The notes under the pieces were generated by a model. The model did no database searches. It was not told the DNA's origin and saw only the letters and a program-made list of their open reading frames with translations. Source: DASZTV01 sp035547515 (lineage in GTDB: Bacteria > Actinomycetota > Actinomycetes > JAFAQI01). From it: a stretch of DNA of 64,000 nucleotides. The number at the start of each line of letters is the position of its first letter. Positions within the stretch are counted from its first letter, which is position 1. Of this stretch, positions 57,381-64,000 are shown one piece after another. The DNA is taken from positions 1 through 64,000 of the forward strand of contig DASZUS010000071.1 in assembly GCA_035547515.1 (NCBI GenBank), in the 5' to 3' direction. A program made the translations under genes and the position numbers.

Positions 57381-59737
57381 TCGAGCAGTCGGCGTACCCC
57401 GTCGAGCCCTGGGCGGTCCGCGAGACCGACCTTCGCCTCGACCTGCTGGCGCAGTCGGAGTCGGTCTTCGCGTTGTCGAACGGCCACATCGGGATGCGGG
57501 GCAACCTCGACGAGGGCGAGCCGCACGGCATCCCCGGGACCTACCTCAACTCCTTCTACGAGCAGCGCCCGCTGCCTTACGCCGAGGCCGGCTACGGCTA
57601 CCCCGAATCCGGTCAGACCGTCGTCAACGTCACCGACGGCAAGCTGATCCGGGTGCTCGTCAACGACGAGCCGCTCGACGTCCGCTACGGCGAGCTGCAC
57701 CAGCACGAGCGCGTGCTGGACTTCCGCGCCGGCACGTTGACGCGCCGACTGGACTGGGTCTCGCCCGCCGGCCAGCGGGTGCGGGTGCGCTCGCGCCGGC
57801 TCGTGTCGTTCGTGCAGCGGGCGGTCGCCGCGATCGAGTTCATCGTCGAGCCGGTCGACGAGGCGATGCGCTTCGTGATCCAGTCCGAGCTCGTCGCCAA
57901 CGAAGAGCTGCCGCGGATGAAGTCCGACCCGCGGGTCTCGGCGATCCTCGACCGGCCGCTGGTGGGAATCGAGAACTTCCGCCACGAAAAGGGCGGCATC
58001 CTGATGCACCACACCCGCGCAAGCCAGCTCCAGATGGCCGCCGGGATGGACCACATCATCGACTACGACGGCCGCTACGACCTCGACGTCGACACCCGGG
58101 AGGACTGGGCGCGCACCACCGTGGTCGCGCATCTTCGTCCTGGCGAGCGGCTGCGTCTGGTGAAGCTCATCGCGTACGGCTGGTCCAGCCAGCGTTCGCG
58201 ACCCTCGCTGCGCGACCAGGTCGCCGCGGCGCTGTCCAGCGCGAGGTACTCCGGGTGGGAGGGCCTGCTCGCCGAGCAGCGGGTCTACCTCGACGAGTTC
58301 TGGGAGTCCGCGGACGTCGAGGTCGAAGGCGACCACGAGATCCAGCAGGCGGTGCGGTTCGGCCTGTTCCACGTCCTGCAGGCAGGCGCCCGCGCCGAGC
58401 GCCGGGGGATCCCGGCCAAGGGCTTGACCGGGCCGGGGTACGACGGCCACACGTTCTGGGACACCGACGGCTTCGTGCTGCCGGTGCTGACCTACACCCA
58501 GCCCAAGGCCGCCGCCGACGTGATCCGCTGGCGGCACTCGACGATCGATCTCGCCCGCGAGCACGCGCTGCGGCTCGGGTTGAAGGGTGCTGCCTTCCCG
58601 TGGCGGACCATCCGCGGCCAGGAGTGCTCGGGCTACTGGCCCGCCGGCACCGCGGCGTTCCACGTCAACGCCGACATCGCGGACGCCGTCGAGCGCTACC
58701 GCACCGCGACCGGCGACGACTCGGTCGAGCGTTCGGGCGGGCTCGAGATCCTCGTCGAGACCTCGCGGATGTGGATGTCGCTGGGCCACCACGACGCCGA
58801 CGGCGCGTGGCACGTCGACGGGGTGACCGGCCCGGACGAGTACAGCGCGATCGCCGACGACAACGTCTTCACCAACCTGATGGCGGCGCGGAACCTGATC
58901 GCGGCGGCGGACGGATGCGCCCGCCATCCCGCGCTCGCCCGCGAGTACGGCGTGACCGACGAGGAATCGTCGGCCTGGCGCGACGCCGCCAACAACGTGC
59001 ACATCCCGTACGACGAGAAGCTCGGCGTACATCCCCAGTCGGAGGGCTACACCCGTCACGAGGTGTGGGACTTCGAGGCCTACAAGGACCGTTACCCGCT
59101 GCTGCTGTCGGCGCCGTACTTCGATCTCTACCGCAAGCAGGTCGTGAAGCAGGCCGACCTCGTGCTCGCGCTGCACTGGTGCGGCGACAAGTTCAGCGCG
59201 GAGGACAAGGCGCGCAACGTCGACTACTACGAGCGGCGCACCGTGCGCGACTCGTCGCTGTCGGCCTGCACCCAGGCGGTGATGGCCGCGGAGGTCGGCC
59301 ACCTCGAGCTGGCGCACGACTACGCCTACGAGGCCGCGATGATCGACCTGCGCGATCTGCACCGCAACAGTCGCGACGGCCTGCACATGGCGTCGCTGGC
59401 CGGCGCGTGGAGTGCGCTCGTCGCGGGCTTCGGCGGCTTCCGCGACTTCGGCGGCCGGCTCACGTTCGACCCTGCCCTGCCTGAAGGCATCTCGCGTCTG
59501 GTCTTCCGGATCCGGTGGCGCGGGGTGCGGCTACGCGTGGAGGTCGATCATCGCGAGGTGAGCTACTCGCTGCACGATGGCGACGAGGGCGAGGTCGCCC
59601 TGTGTCACGCCGGCGAGGAGCTCGTGGTGACCGCGGACAAGCCGGTGACCCGCGCCCTCAAGCCGCGCGTCGCGCTGCTGCCGCCGCCTCCGCAACCGGT
59701 CGGCCGCGAGCCGGCGCAGCGCCACCCGCACCCCTGA
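57377..59737 (+). CDS. glycoside hydrolase family 65 disaccharide phosphorylase
   Basis: A 786-residue protein from GTG 57377. The N-terminal beta domain includes SNGHIGMRGNLDEGEPHGIP, and the (alpha/alpha)6 barrel carries GHTFWDTDGFVLPVL (~360) and the catalytic acid Glu in DGVTGPDEYSAI (~487). It phosphorolyses maltose, trehalose, kojibiose or nigerose to beta-glucose 1-phosphate and glucose; the exact disaccharide is not decidable by eye. The product feeds the beta-phosphoglucomutase encoded just upstream. Confidence 0.92.
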   Translation: MIEQSAYPVEPWAVRETDLRLDLLAQSESVFALSNGHIGMRGNLDEGEPHGIPGTYLNSFYEQRPLPYAEAGYGYPESGQTVVNVTDGKLIRVLVNDEPLDVRYGELHQHERVLDFRAGTLTRRLDWVSPAGQRVRVRSRRLVSFVQRAVAAIEFIVEPVDEAMRFVIQSELVANEELPRMKSDPRVSAILDRPLVGIENFRHEKGGILMHHTRASQLQMAAGMDHIIDYDGRYDLDVDTREDWARTTVVAHLRPGERLRLVKLIAYGWSSQRSRPSLRDQVAAALSSARYSGWEGLLAEQRVYLDEFWESADVEVEGDHEIQQAVRFGLFHVLQAGARAERRGIPAKGLTGPGYDGHTFWDTDGFVLPVLTYTQPKAAADVIRWRHSTIDLAREHALRLGLKGAAFPWRTIRGQECSGYWPAGTAAFHVNADIADAVERYRTATGDDSVERSGGLEILVETSRMWMSLGHHDADGAWHVDGVTGPDEYSAIADDNVFTNLMAARNLIAAADGCARHPALAREYGVTDEESSAWRDAANNVHIPYDEKLGVHPQSEGYTRHEVWDFEAYKDRYPLLLSAPYFDLYRKQVVKQADLVLALHWCGDKFSAEDKARNVDYYERRTVRDSSLSACTQAVMAAEVGHLELAHDYAYEAAMIDLRDLHRNSRDGLHMASLAGAWSALVAGFGGFRDFGGRLTFDPALPEGISRLVFRIRWRGVRLRVEVDHREVSYSLHDGDEGEVALCHAGEELVVTADKPVTRALKPRVALLPPPPQPVGREPAQRHPHP

Positions 59738-59764
59738 CGGACGACCAACCAGGCGCCGGGCCGG

Positions 59765-60337
59765 TTAGGTCAGGTTCCAGCTGGCGATCACCGGGACCTC
59801 GCGCTCCCAGCCGAGCGTGCTCACTGAAGCGGTCGACAGTGCCAGGTGGGCGCCGGCCTGCGAGGGTAGCCCGATCCAGCGCGCCGCGAGCACCCGCAAC
59901 AGGTGCCCGTGGGAGAACACGATGGTGTCGCCCGCAGCCTGCCGGGCCTGCGCGACGACGCGATCGGCCCGGGCCGCGACCTGGTCAGCGGTCTCGCCGC
60001 CGGCTCCGCCGCCATCGGCGAAGATCGTCCACCCCGGCCGGGTGTTGCGGATCTCGTCGGTCGTCACCCCTTCGTAGTCGCCGTAGTCCCACTCGCGGAG
60101 GTCGTCAGTGACGATGGCGCGCTCGCCGAGGCCGGCAAGAGCACAGGTGTCCTGCGCCCGTGACATCGGGCTGGTCAGCACCTCGGCGAAGGCATGGCCC
60201 GACAGCACGCGGGCGAGGCGGCGGGCCGCGTCGCGGCCTTGGTCGGTCAACGGGATGTCGGTGCTGCCGGTGTGGCGGCCCGACGCGCTCCACTCGGTCT
60301 CGCCGTGACGTACGAGCCAGAGCTGCGGTGACGCCAT
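59765..60337 (-). CDS. histidine phosphatase (phosphoglycerate mutase-like) protein
   Basis: A 190-residue protein. The phosphohistidine motif is LVRHGETEWSASGRHTGSTD (His near residue 10), and the second His is in DTIVFSHGHLLRVLAAR. LTSPMSRAQDTC is also typical. It starts at ATG 60337; ATG 60349 four codons earlier is an alternative. Both ATGs lie in the arms of the inverted repeat 60329-60356. Acid-phosphatase-like rather than a true glycolytic mutase. Confidence 0.88.
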   Translation of the reverse strand: MASPQLWLVRHGETEWSASGRHTGSTDIPLTDQGRDAARRLARVLSGHAFAEVLTSPMSRAQDTCALAGLGERAIVTDDLREWDYGDYEGVTTDEIRNTRPGWTIFADGGGAGGETADQVAARADRVVAQARQAAGDTIVFSHGHLLRVLAARWIGLPSQAGAHLALSTASVSTLGWEREVPVIASWNLT

Positions 60338-60356
60338 GGCCTCAAGCATGGCGTCA
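60329..60356. promoter_or_regulatory. 10-bp inverted repeat between divergent genes
   Basis: TGACGCCATG (60329-60338) and CATGGCGTCA (60347-60356) are perfectly complementary with an 8-base loop. It contains both possible start codons of the histidine phosphatase gene and lies 14 bases before the Nif3-like gene. It may be an operator or an RNA hairpin controlling initiation. Confidence 0.4.
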
Positions 60357-60369
60357 TCGCTCGGCACGT

Positions 60370-61533
60370 ATGTTGACCCCCATGCCAGCGGCTTCGGTGT
60401 CACAGGTCGTCTCGATGCTTGCCGCTCGTTACAACCCGGCGTGGGCGGAGTCGTGGGACGCCGTCGGTCTGGTTTGTGGCGAGCCGGACGCGCCGGTGCA
60501 ACGGGTGCACTTCGCGATCGACCCGGTCGAGGCCGTCGTCGAGGAGGCGATCGCCAACGAGGCGCAGCTGCTGGTCACGCATCACCCGCTCTACCTCGGC
60601 GGCACCACCTCCGTCGCCGCGACCACGGCGAAGGGCCGGGTGATCCACCGCCTGATCAGCGCCGGCGTCGGCCTCTACGTCGCCCACACCAACGCCGACG
60701 TGGCGAACCCCGGCGTCAACGACGCGCTCGCCAGCGCTCTTGGCCTGCGCGGCACCCAGGTGCTCTCGCCGATGCCGGCCGGCCAGCTCGACAAGATCGT
60801 GACCTTCGTACCGGTCGAGGACGCCGAGCGGATCCTCGACGCACTCGCGGCAGCCGGCGCCGGATCGATCGGTGACTACACGCGATGCGCCTACCTCGGG
60901 CAGGGCGTCGGGACGTTCACGCCGGGGCCCGGAACCTCCCCGACGATCGGTACGCCGGGAAGCGTCGCGCACGTCAACGAGGCCCGCGTCGAGACGATCG
61001 CTCCGCGCGCCTTGCGTCGCGCGGTGATCCAGGCGCTGGTCGCCGCCCACCCCTACGAGGAGCCGGCGTACGACGTCGTCGAGCTCGCCGACGTCCCGTC
61101 GGGCATCGGCTTCGGGCGGCTCGGGATGCTCGAGACCGCGACCACGCTCGAGGAGTTCACCCGCGAGGTGGCCGGAGTGCTGCCGGCGACCAGCTGGGGC
61201 GTCCGCGCGGCCGGGGACCCGCGCCGGCCGATCCGCACCGTCGCGGTGTGCGGCGGCTCGGGCGGCAGCCTGGCCGCCACCGCGGCCTCGTTGGGCGCCG
61301 ACGTGCTCGTGACCTCCGACCTCAAGCACCACTCGACCTCCGAGGCGGTCGCGGACCTCGAGCTCGGACTGATCGATGCCGCGCACTGGGCGACGGAGGC
61401 GCCGTGGCTGGACCAGGCCGCGCGCATGCTCGTGCTCGACGCGGCGGCCGCCGGCACTACGGTTGACGCGTCGGTATCGAAGCTCGTCACCGACCCGTGG
61501 ACCGTCCACTCCCACTCTGCCGAGGTGTCGTGA
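60370..61533 (+). CDS. Nif3-like dinuclear metal centre protein (DUF34)
   Basis: A 387-residue protein starting at ATG 60370 (ATG 60382 is possible). Metal-binding histidines are in LLVTHHPLYLGGTT and LYVAHTNADVANPG, and near the end in TSDLKHHSTSEAV. An inserted PII-like domain (~140-230, IVTFVPVEDAERILDALAAA) is seen in actinobacterial members. Exact activity is not established; GTP cyclohydrolase-like and toroid-forming roles have been proposed. It overlaps the zinc-ribbon gene by 4 bases. Confidence 0.92.
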   Translation: MLTPMPAASVSQVVSMLAARYNPAWAESWDAVGLVCGEPDAPVQRVHFAIDPVEAVVEEAIANEAQLLVTHHPLYLGGTTSVAATTAKGRVIHRLISAGVGLYVAHTNADVANPGVNDALASALGLRGTQVLSPMPAGQLDKIVTFVPVEDAERILDALAAAGAGSIGDYTRCAYLGQGVGTFTPGPGTSPTIGTPGSVAHVNEARVETIAPRALRRAVIQALVAAHPYEEPAYDVVELADVPSGIGFGRLGMLETATTLEEFTREVAGVLPATSWGVRAAGDPRRPIRTVAVCGGSGGSLAATAASLGADVLVTSDLKHHSTSEAVADLELGLIDAAHWATEAPWLDQAARMLVLDAAAAGTTVDASVSKLVTDPWTVHSHSAEVS

Positions 61534-62273
61534 ACGCAGCTCCCGAGGACCAGCTCCGGCTGCTCGACGTCCAGGAGCTCGACTCCACGCTCGACCGGCT
61601 CGAGCACCGCCGCGCGACGTTGCCCGAGCACGCCGAGATCGCGGCGCTGCAGGAGCGGCGTACGGCGGTCGCCGACGACGTGGTGCGCGCGGAGACCGAG
61701 GACAGCGACCTCGGCCGGGAGCAGGCCAAGGTCGACGTCGACGTCGAGCAGGTGCGCAGCCGGATGGCACGCGACCAGCAGCGTCTCGACAGCGGCCAGG
61801 TGAGCTCGCCCAAGGAGCTGGAGAACCTGCAGTCCGAGATCGAGTCGCTGCACCGGCGCCAGACCGAGCTGGAGGACGCCGAGCTCGAGGTCATGGAGCA
61901 GCGCGAGGCCGTGCAGGCGCGCCTCGCCGAGCTGCAGGAGGAGCTGCGCACGATCGACAGCGGCCTGATCGACGCGCAGGGTCGGCGCGACGCCGCCCTC
62001 GCCGAGATCGCTGCCGAGGTCGAGAAGACCACGACCGCGCGGGCCGAGACGGCGGCGGGCGTGCCGGGCGACCTGCTCGAGCTGTACACGAAGCTGCGGC
62101 AGTCCTCCGGCGGCGTCGGCGCTGCGGCCTTGCGCCGGGGCCAGTGCGAGGGCTGCCACCTGCAGCTCAACACGACGGACATCAACCGGATCCGCGAAGC
62201 CGACGCGGACGAGGTGCTGCGCTGCGAGGAGTGCCGGCGGATCCTGGTGCGCACGGCCGACTCCGGCCTGTGA
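61530..62273 (+). CDS. coiled-coil zinc-ribbon protein (zf-RING_7 type)
   Basis: A 247-residue protein from GTG 61530. Residues ~10-185 form a long coiled coil (ENLQSEIESLHRRQTELEDA). The C-terminus has a C4 zinc ribbon (GQCEGCHLQL and LRCEECRRIL). Related proteins are widespread and may bind nucleic acid. It is locked between the Nif3-like and RNase H genes by overlaps on both sides, the same order as in M. tuberculosis. Confidence 0.92.
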   Translation: MNAAPEDQLRLLDVQELDSTLDRLEHRRATLPEHAEIAALQERRTAVADDVVRAETEDSDLGREQAKVDVDVEQVRSRMARDQQRLDSGQVSSPKELENLQSEIESLHRRQTELEDAELEVMEQREAVQARLAELQEELRTIDSGLIDAQGRRDAALAEIAAEVEKTTTARAETAAGVPGDLLELYTKLRQSSGGVGAAALRRGQCEGCHLQLNTTDINRIREADADEVLRCEECRRILVRTADSGL

Positions 62274-63406
62274 CCCGCCTAATCGTCGAAGCCGACGGGG
62301 GATCGCGGGGCAACCCTGGCCCGTCGGGGTACGGCGCGGTGGTCCGGGACGCCGAGACCAACGAGATCCTGCGTGAGGTGGCCGGCGGGATCGGGATCGC
62401 GAGCAACAACGTCGCGGAGTACCGCGGGCTGATCGCCGGGCTGCAGGAGGCGGTCGCGATGGGCGCGACCGAGGTCGAGGTCCGGATGGACTCGAAGCTC
62501 GTCGTGATGCAGATGAGCAACGCCTGGCAGGTCAAGCATCCGGACATGCAGGCGCTCGCGAAGGAGGCGGCGGCGATCCTGCGACAGATCCCGCACACGA
62601 CCTTCAAGCACATCCCGCGCGCGCAGAACTTTGAAGCCGACCGGCTCGCCAACGAGGCGATGGACGACCAGGCTGCCGGGCGGCCGTGGCGGCCTCGTGC
62701 GGCCGACGCCGCTGCGGATCCCAAGACCGGCAAGCCGCGCAACACCCTCTACGGCTGGAGCGTCGCGACCGGCCCGACCACGATGGCGACCCTGCTTCGT
62801 CACGGCGAGACGCCGCTGTCGATCGAGAAGCGGTTCAGCGGTCGCGGCGACGCCGCGCTGACCGACCGCGGCGTCGAGCAGGCCGAGGCCGCCGCAACGC
62901 GGCTGCTCGGGATCGGGCCCGACGTGATCGTGACGTCGCCGCTTCGGCGTACCCGGCAGACCGCCGAGATCGTCGCCGCACGCACCGGCGCGGAGGTCGT
63001 CGTCGAGGACGGCTTCGCCGAGACCGACTTCGGTGAGTGGGAGGGGGCGACGTTCGGCGAGGTCGGCAAGCGCTCACCCGAGCAGCTGCGCGCCTGGCTC
63101 GACGACCCGAACCTCGCGCCGCCAGGCGGCGAGAGCGTGGCGGACACGGCGAAGCGGGTCGCGGCGGCGCGGGCGCGGACGATCGAGCGCTATCCGGACG
63201 CGAAGGTCGTCGTGGTCACGCACGTGACTCCGATCAAGCTGATGCTCCGCGACGCGCTTGATGCGCCGTTGCACACCGTGTTTCGAATCCACATCGACCC
63301 CGCGTCGGTGTCGGTCATCGACTGGCGGGCCGAAGGCGCCTCGGTGGTGCGGCTGGTCAACGACATCAGCCATCTCGGCGGAGTAGCGACGCCGTTCCCC
63401 GGTTAG
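62270..63406 (+). CDS. bifunctional RNase H / acid phosphatase
   Basis: A 378-residue fusion from GTG 62270. Residues ~1-135 are RNase HI-like: EADGGSRGNPGPSGYGAV (Asp9), SNNVAEYRGLI (Glu) and VRMDSKLVV (Asp), cleaving RNA in RNA-DNA hybrids. A linker leads to a CobC-type histidine phosphatase (~165-378) with TLLRHGETPLSIEKRF and VVVVTHVTPIKLMLRDAL. In M. tuberculosis the equivalent fusion has RNase H and alpha-ribazole phosphatase-like activity. It overlaps the upstream gene. Confidence 0.95.
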   Translation: MTRLIVEADGGSRGNPGPSGYGAVVRDAETNEILREVAGGIGIASNNVAEYRGLIAGLQEAVAMGATEVEVRMDSKLVVMQMSNAWQVKHPDMQALAKEAAAILRQIPHTTFKHIPRAQNFEADRLANEAMDDQAAGRPWRPRAADAAADPKTGKPRNTLYGWSVATGPTTMATLLRHGETPLSIEKRFSGRGDAALTDRGVEQAEAAATRLLGIGPDVIVTSPLRRTRQTAEIVAARTGAEVVVEDGFAETDFGEWEGATFGEVGKRSPEQLRAWLDDPNLAPPGGESVADTAKRVAAARARTIERYPDAKVVVVTHVTPIKLMLRDALDAPLHTVFRIHIDPASVSVIDWRAEGASVVRLVNDISHLGGVATPFPG

Positions 63407-63417
63407 GAACTGTTCTT

Positions 63418-63693
63418 GTGGTCAGCATCCTGCTGTCGGTGACGTTCGCATGCGGCGTCGTCATCGCGGTCTCTCACGTCATCAACCAGCCGTTCATCGC
63501 CCCGGTGTACGACGTAGTCGCGAACCTGACGTCATTCAGCTCCGCTGTCGCCGCGTCGCTGCTGCTGGGTCACTGGGTCCCCGCGGCGCTGTCCGGGCTG
63601 GCGATCGTGTGCTGGCTGGTGCTTGCCCGGCGCACCTACTCGGCGTACCGGAGCGGCCGCCTGTCCCGCCGGCGCGAGGCAGGCCGCGCTTAG
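63418..63693 (+). CDS. small two- to three-span membrane protein
   Basis: A 91-residue protein from GTG 63418. Hydrophobic segments are SILLSVTFACGVVIAVSHVI and ALSGLAIVCWLVLA, with a possible middle span (SFSSAVAASLLLGHWV). The C-terminus is strongly basic (RSGRLSRRREAGR), so probably cytoplasmic. It is 11 bases after the RNase H fusion gene. Family unknown. Confidence 0.65.
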   Translation: MVSILLSVTFACGVVIAVSHVINQPFIAPVYDVVANLTSFSSAVAASLLLGHWVPAALSGLAIVCWLVLARRTYSAYRSGRLSRRREAGRA

Positions 63694-63794
63694 CGGTCGC
63701 GTGCGAGCTCGGGGTAGGCCTGAGTCGTTGAGTTCAGGCGTGATGACGTTGTTGGGGTCCGGCTTCGCGTCCGCCGTCGCCCGGCTGCGCGGCG

Positions 63795-64000
63795 TCAGAC
63801 CTTGGTGAGGATGTTCTCGCAGCTGCTGACGTCCACGCCGGCAGCCGGCTCGACCTCGAGCTCGGTGACGACGCCGTCCTCGATCACCGCGGCGTAGCGC
63901 CGGGAGCGCGTGCCAAGGCCGGCACCGGCCAGGTCGGCCTCGAGGCCCATCGCCTTGGTGAACTCCGCGTTGCCGTCGGCGAGCAGGAGGATGCTCTCGC
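63795..64000 (-). CDS. peroxiredoxin (Prx5/redoxin type), 3' end only
   Basis: The last 68 codons, running off the right edge. SILLLADGNAEFTKAMGLEA and LGTRSRRYAAVIEDGVVTEL are characteristic of the Prx5 (AhpC/TSA-type hybrid) group, which reduces hydroperoxides. A cysteine in GVDVSSCENILTKV near the C-terminus could be the resolving Cys of the two-cysteine mechanism. The peroxidatic Cys lies outside the window. Confidence 0.85.
   Translation of the reverse strand, partial: ESILLLADGNAEFTKAMGLEADLAGAGLGTRSRRYAAVIEDGVVTELEVEPAAGVDVSSCENILTKV

Noticed and set aside
57098..59386. A 762-codon open frame antisense to the GH65 gene
   Set aside because: It is Arg/Val/Asp-rich shadow coding produced by high GC; the plus-strand frame has clear GH65 motifs and normal codon use.
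63714..63740. Terminator hairpin GCCTGA / TCAGGC between the last two genes
   Set aside because: Only six paired bases and a loose loop; too weak to support.

Overview
This window is GC-rich, densely coded chromosomal DNA from a member of the Actinomycetota (class Actinomycetes). The evidence is the gene order hrcA-dnaJ-rsmE-hinT-phoH-ybeY-CNNM-era-recO-uppS, the DUF3145 and DUF3052 genes, the order aceE / DUF3052 / ahpE, and the trio Nif3-like / zinc-ribbon coiled coil / RNase H-phosphatase fusion. All of these are shared with mycobacteria and other actinomycetes. GTG starts and 1-4 base stop/start overlaps are common. I cannot resolve the family; no rRNA and no phage structural genes are present.

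Layout. 1-2316: secreted nitrilase-like and ACT-domain genes on the minus strand. 2427-16858: housekeeping block with a CIRCE-regulated hrcA-dnaJ, then rsmE, hinT, phoH, ybeY, a CNNM transporter, era, recO, uppS and glyS, interrupted by a secreted S53 protease. 17750-29665: ppdK, dgt, a fatty-acid desaturase, a methyltransferase, dnaG and several small membrane proteins. 29721-30755: tRNA-Asn, an 856-base mini-island bounded by a 49-base copy of the tRNA 3' half and carrying a BrnT/BrnA-like toxin-antitoxin pair, then a CAT tRNA. 30846-38904: a nine-gene collinear phosphonate module (FAD oxidase, phosphonatase-like hydrolase, PhnZ-like HD protein, four-gene ABC importer, metallophosphoesterase). 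38934-44918: a His-rich PadR regulator, a cation exporter, an MFS carrier, a phosphodiester glycosidase, an FtsX-ectodomain-like lipoprotein and small genes. 44998-53209: an unknown gene, aceE, DUF3052, ahpE, a second S53 protease and tRNA-Val. 53308-59737: secreted glycoside hydrolase, then a beta-phosphoglucomutase / GH65 phosphorylase pair. 59765-64000: histidine phosphatase, Nif3-like protein, zinc ribbon, RNase H-phosphatase, and the end of a peroxiredoxin gene.

The most unusual signal is a set of three genes of the AbiEi-like winged helix plus DUF559 (Vsr-like PD-(D/E)XK nuclease) type at 4814-5544, 16915-17638 and 24855-25856. Each is bracketed by a matched pair of imperfect palindromes that are equal in length within the pair (62/62, 40/40 and 55/55 bases) but differ in sequence between genes. 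One gene is intact. The other two are decayed and both end, at the palindrome, just after the E-x-D/N-G active-site motif. A solo palindrome related to the intact gene's ends lies at 44618-44669. This looks like a family of small selfish or mobile elements with gene-specific ends, analogous in layout to REP/RAYT systems but with a different protein. That interpretation is inference; the repeats themselves can be read directly.
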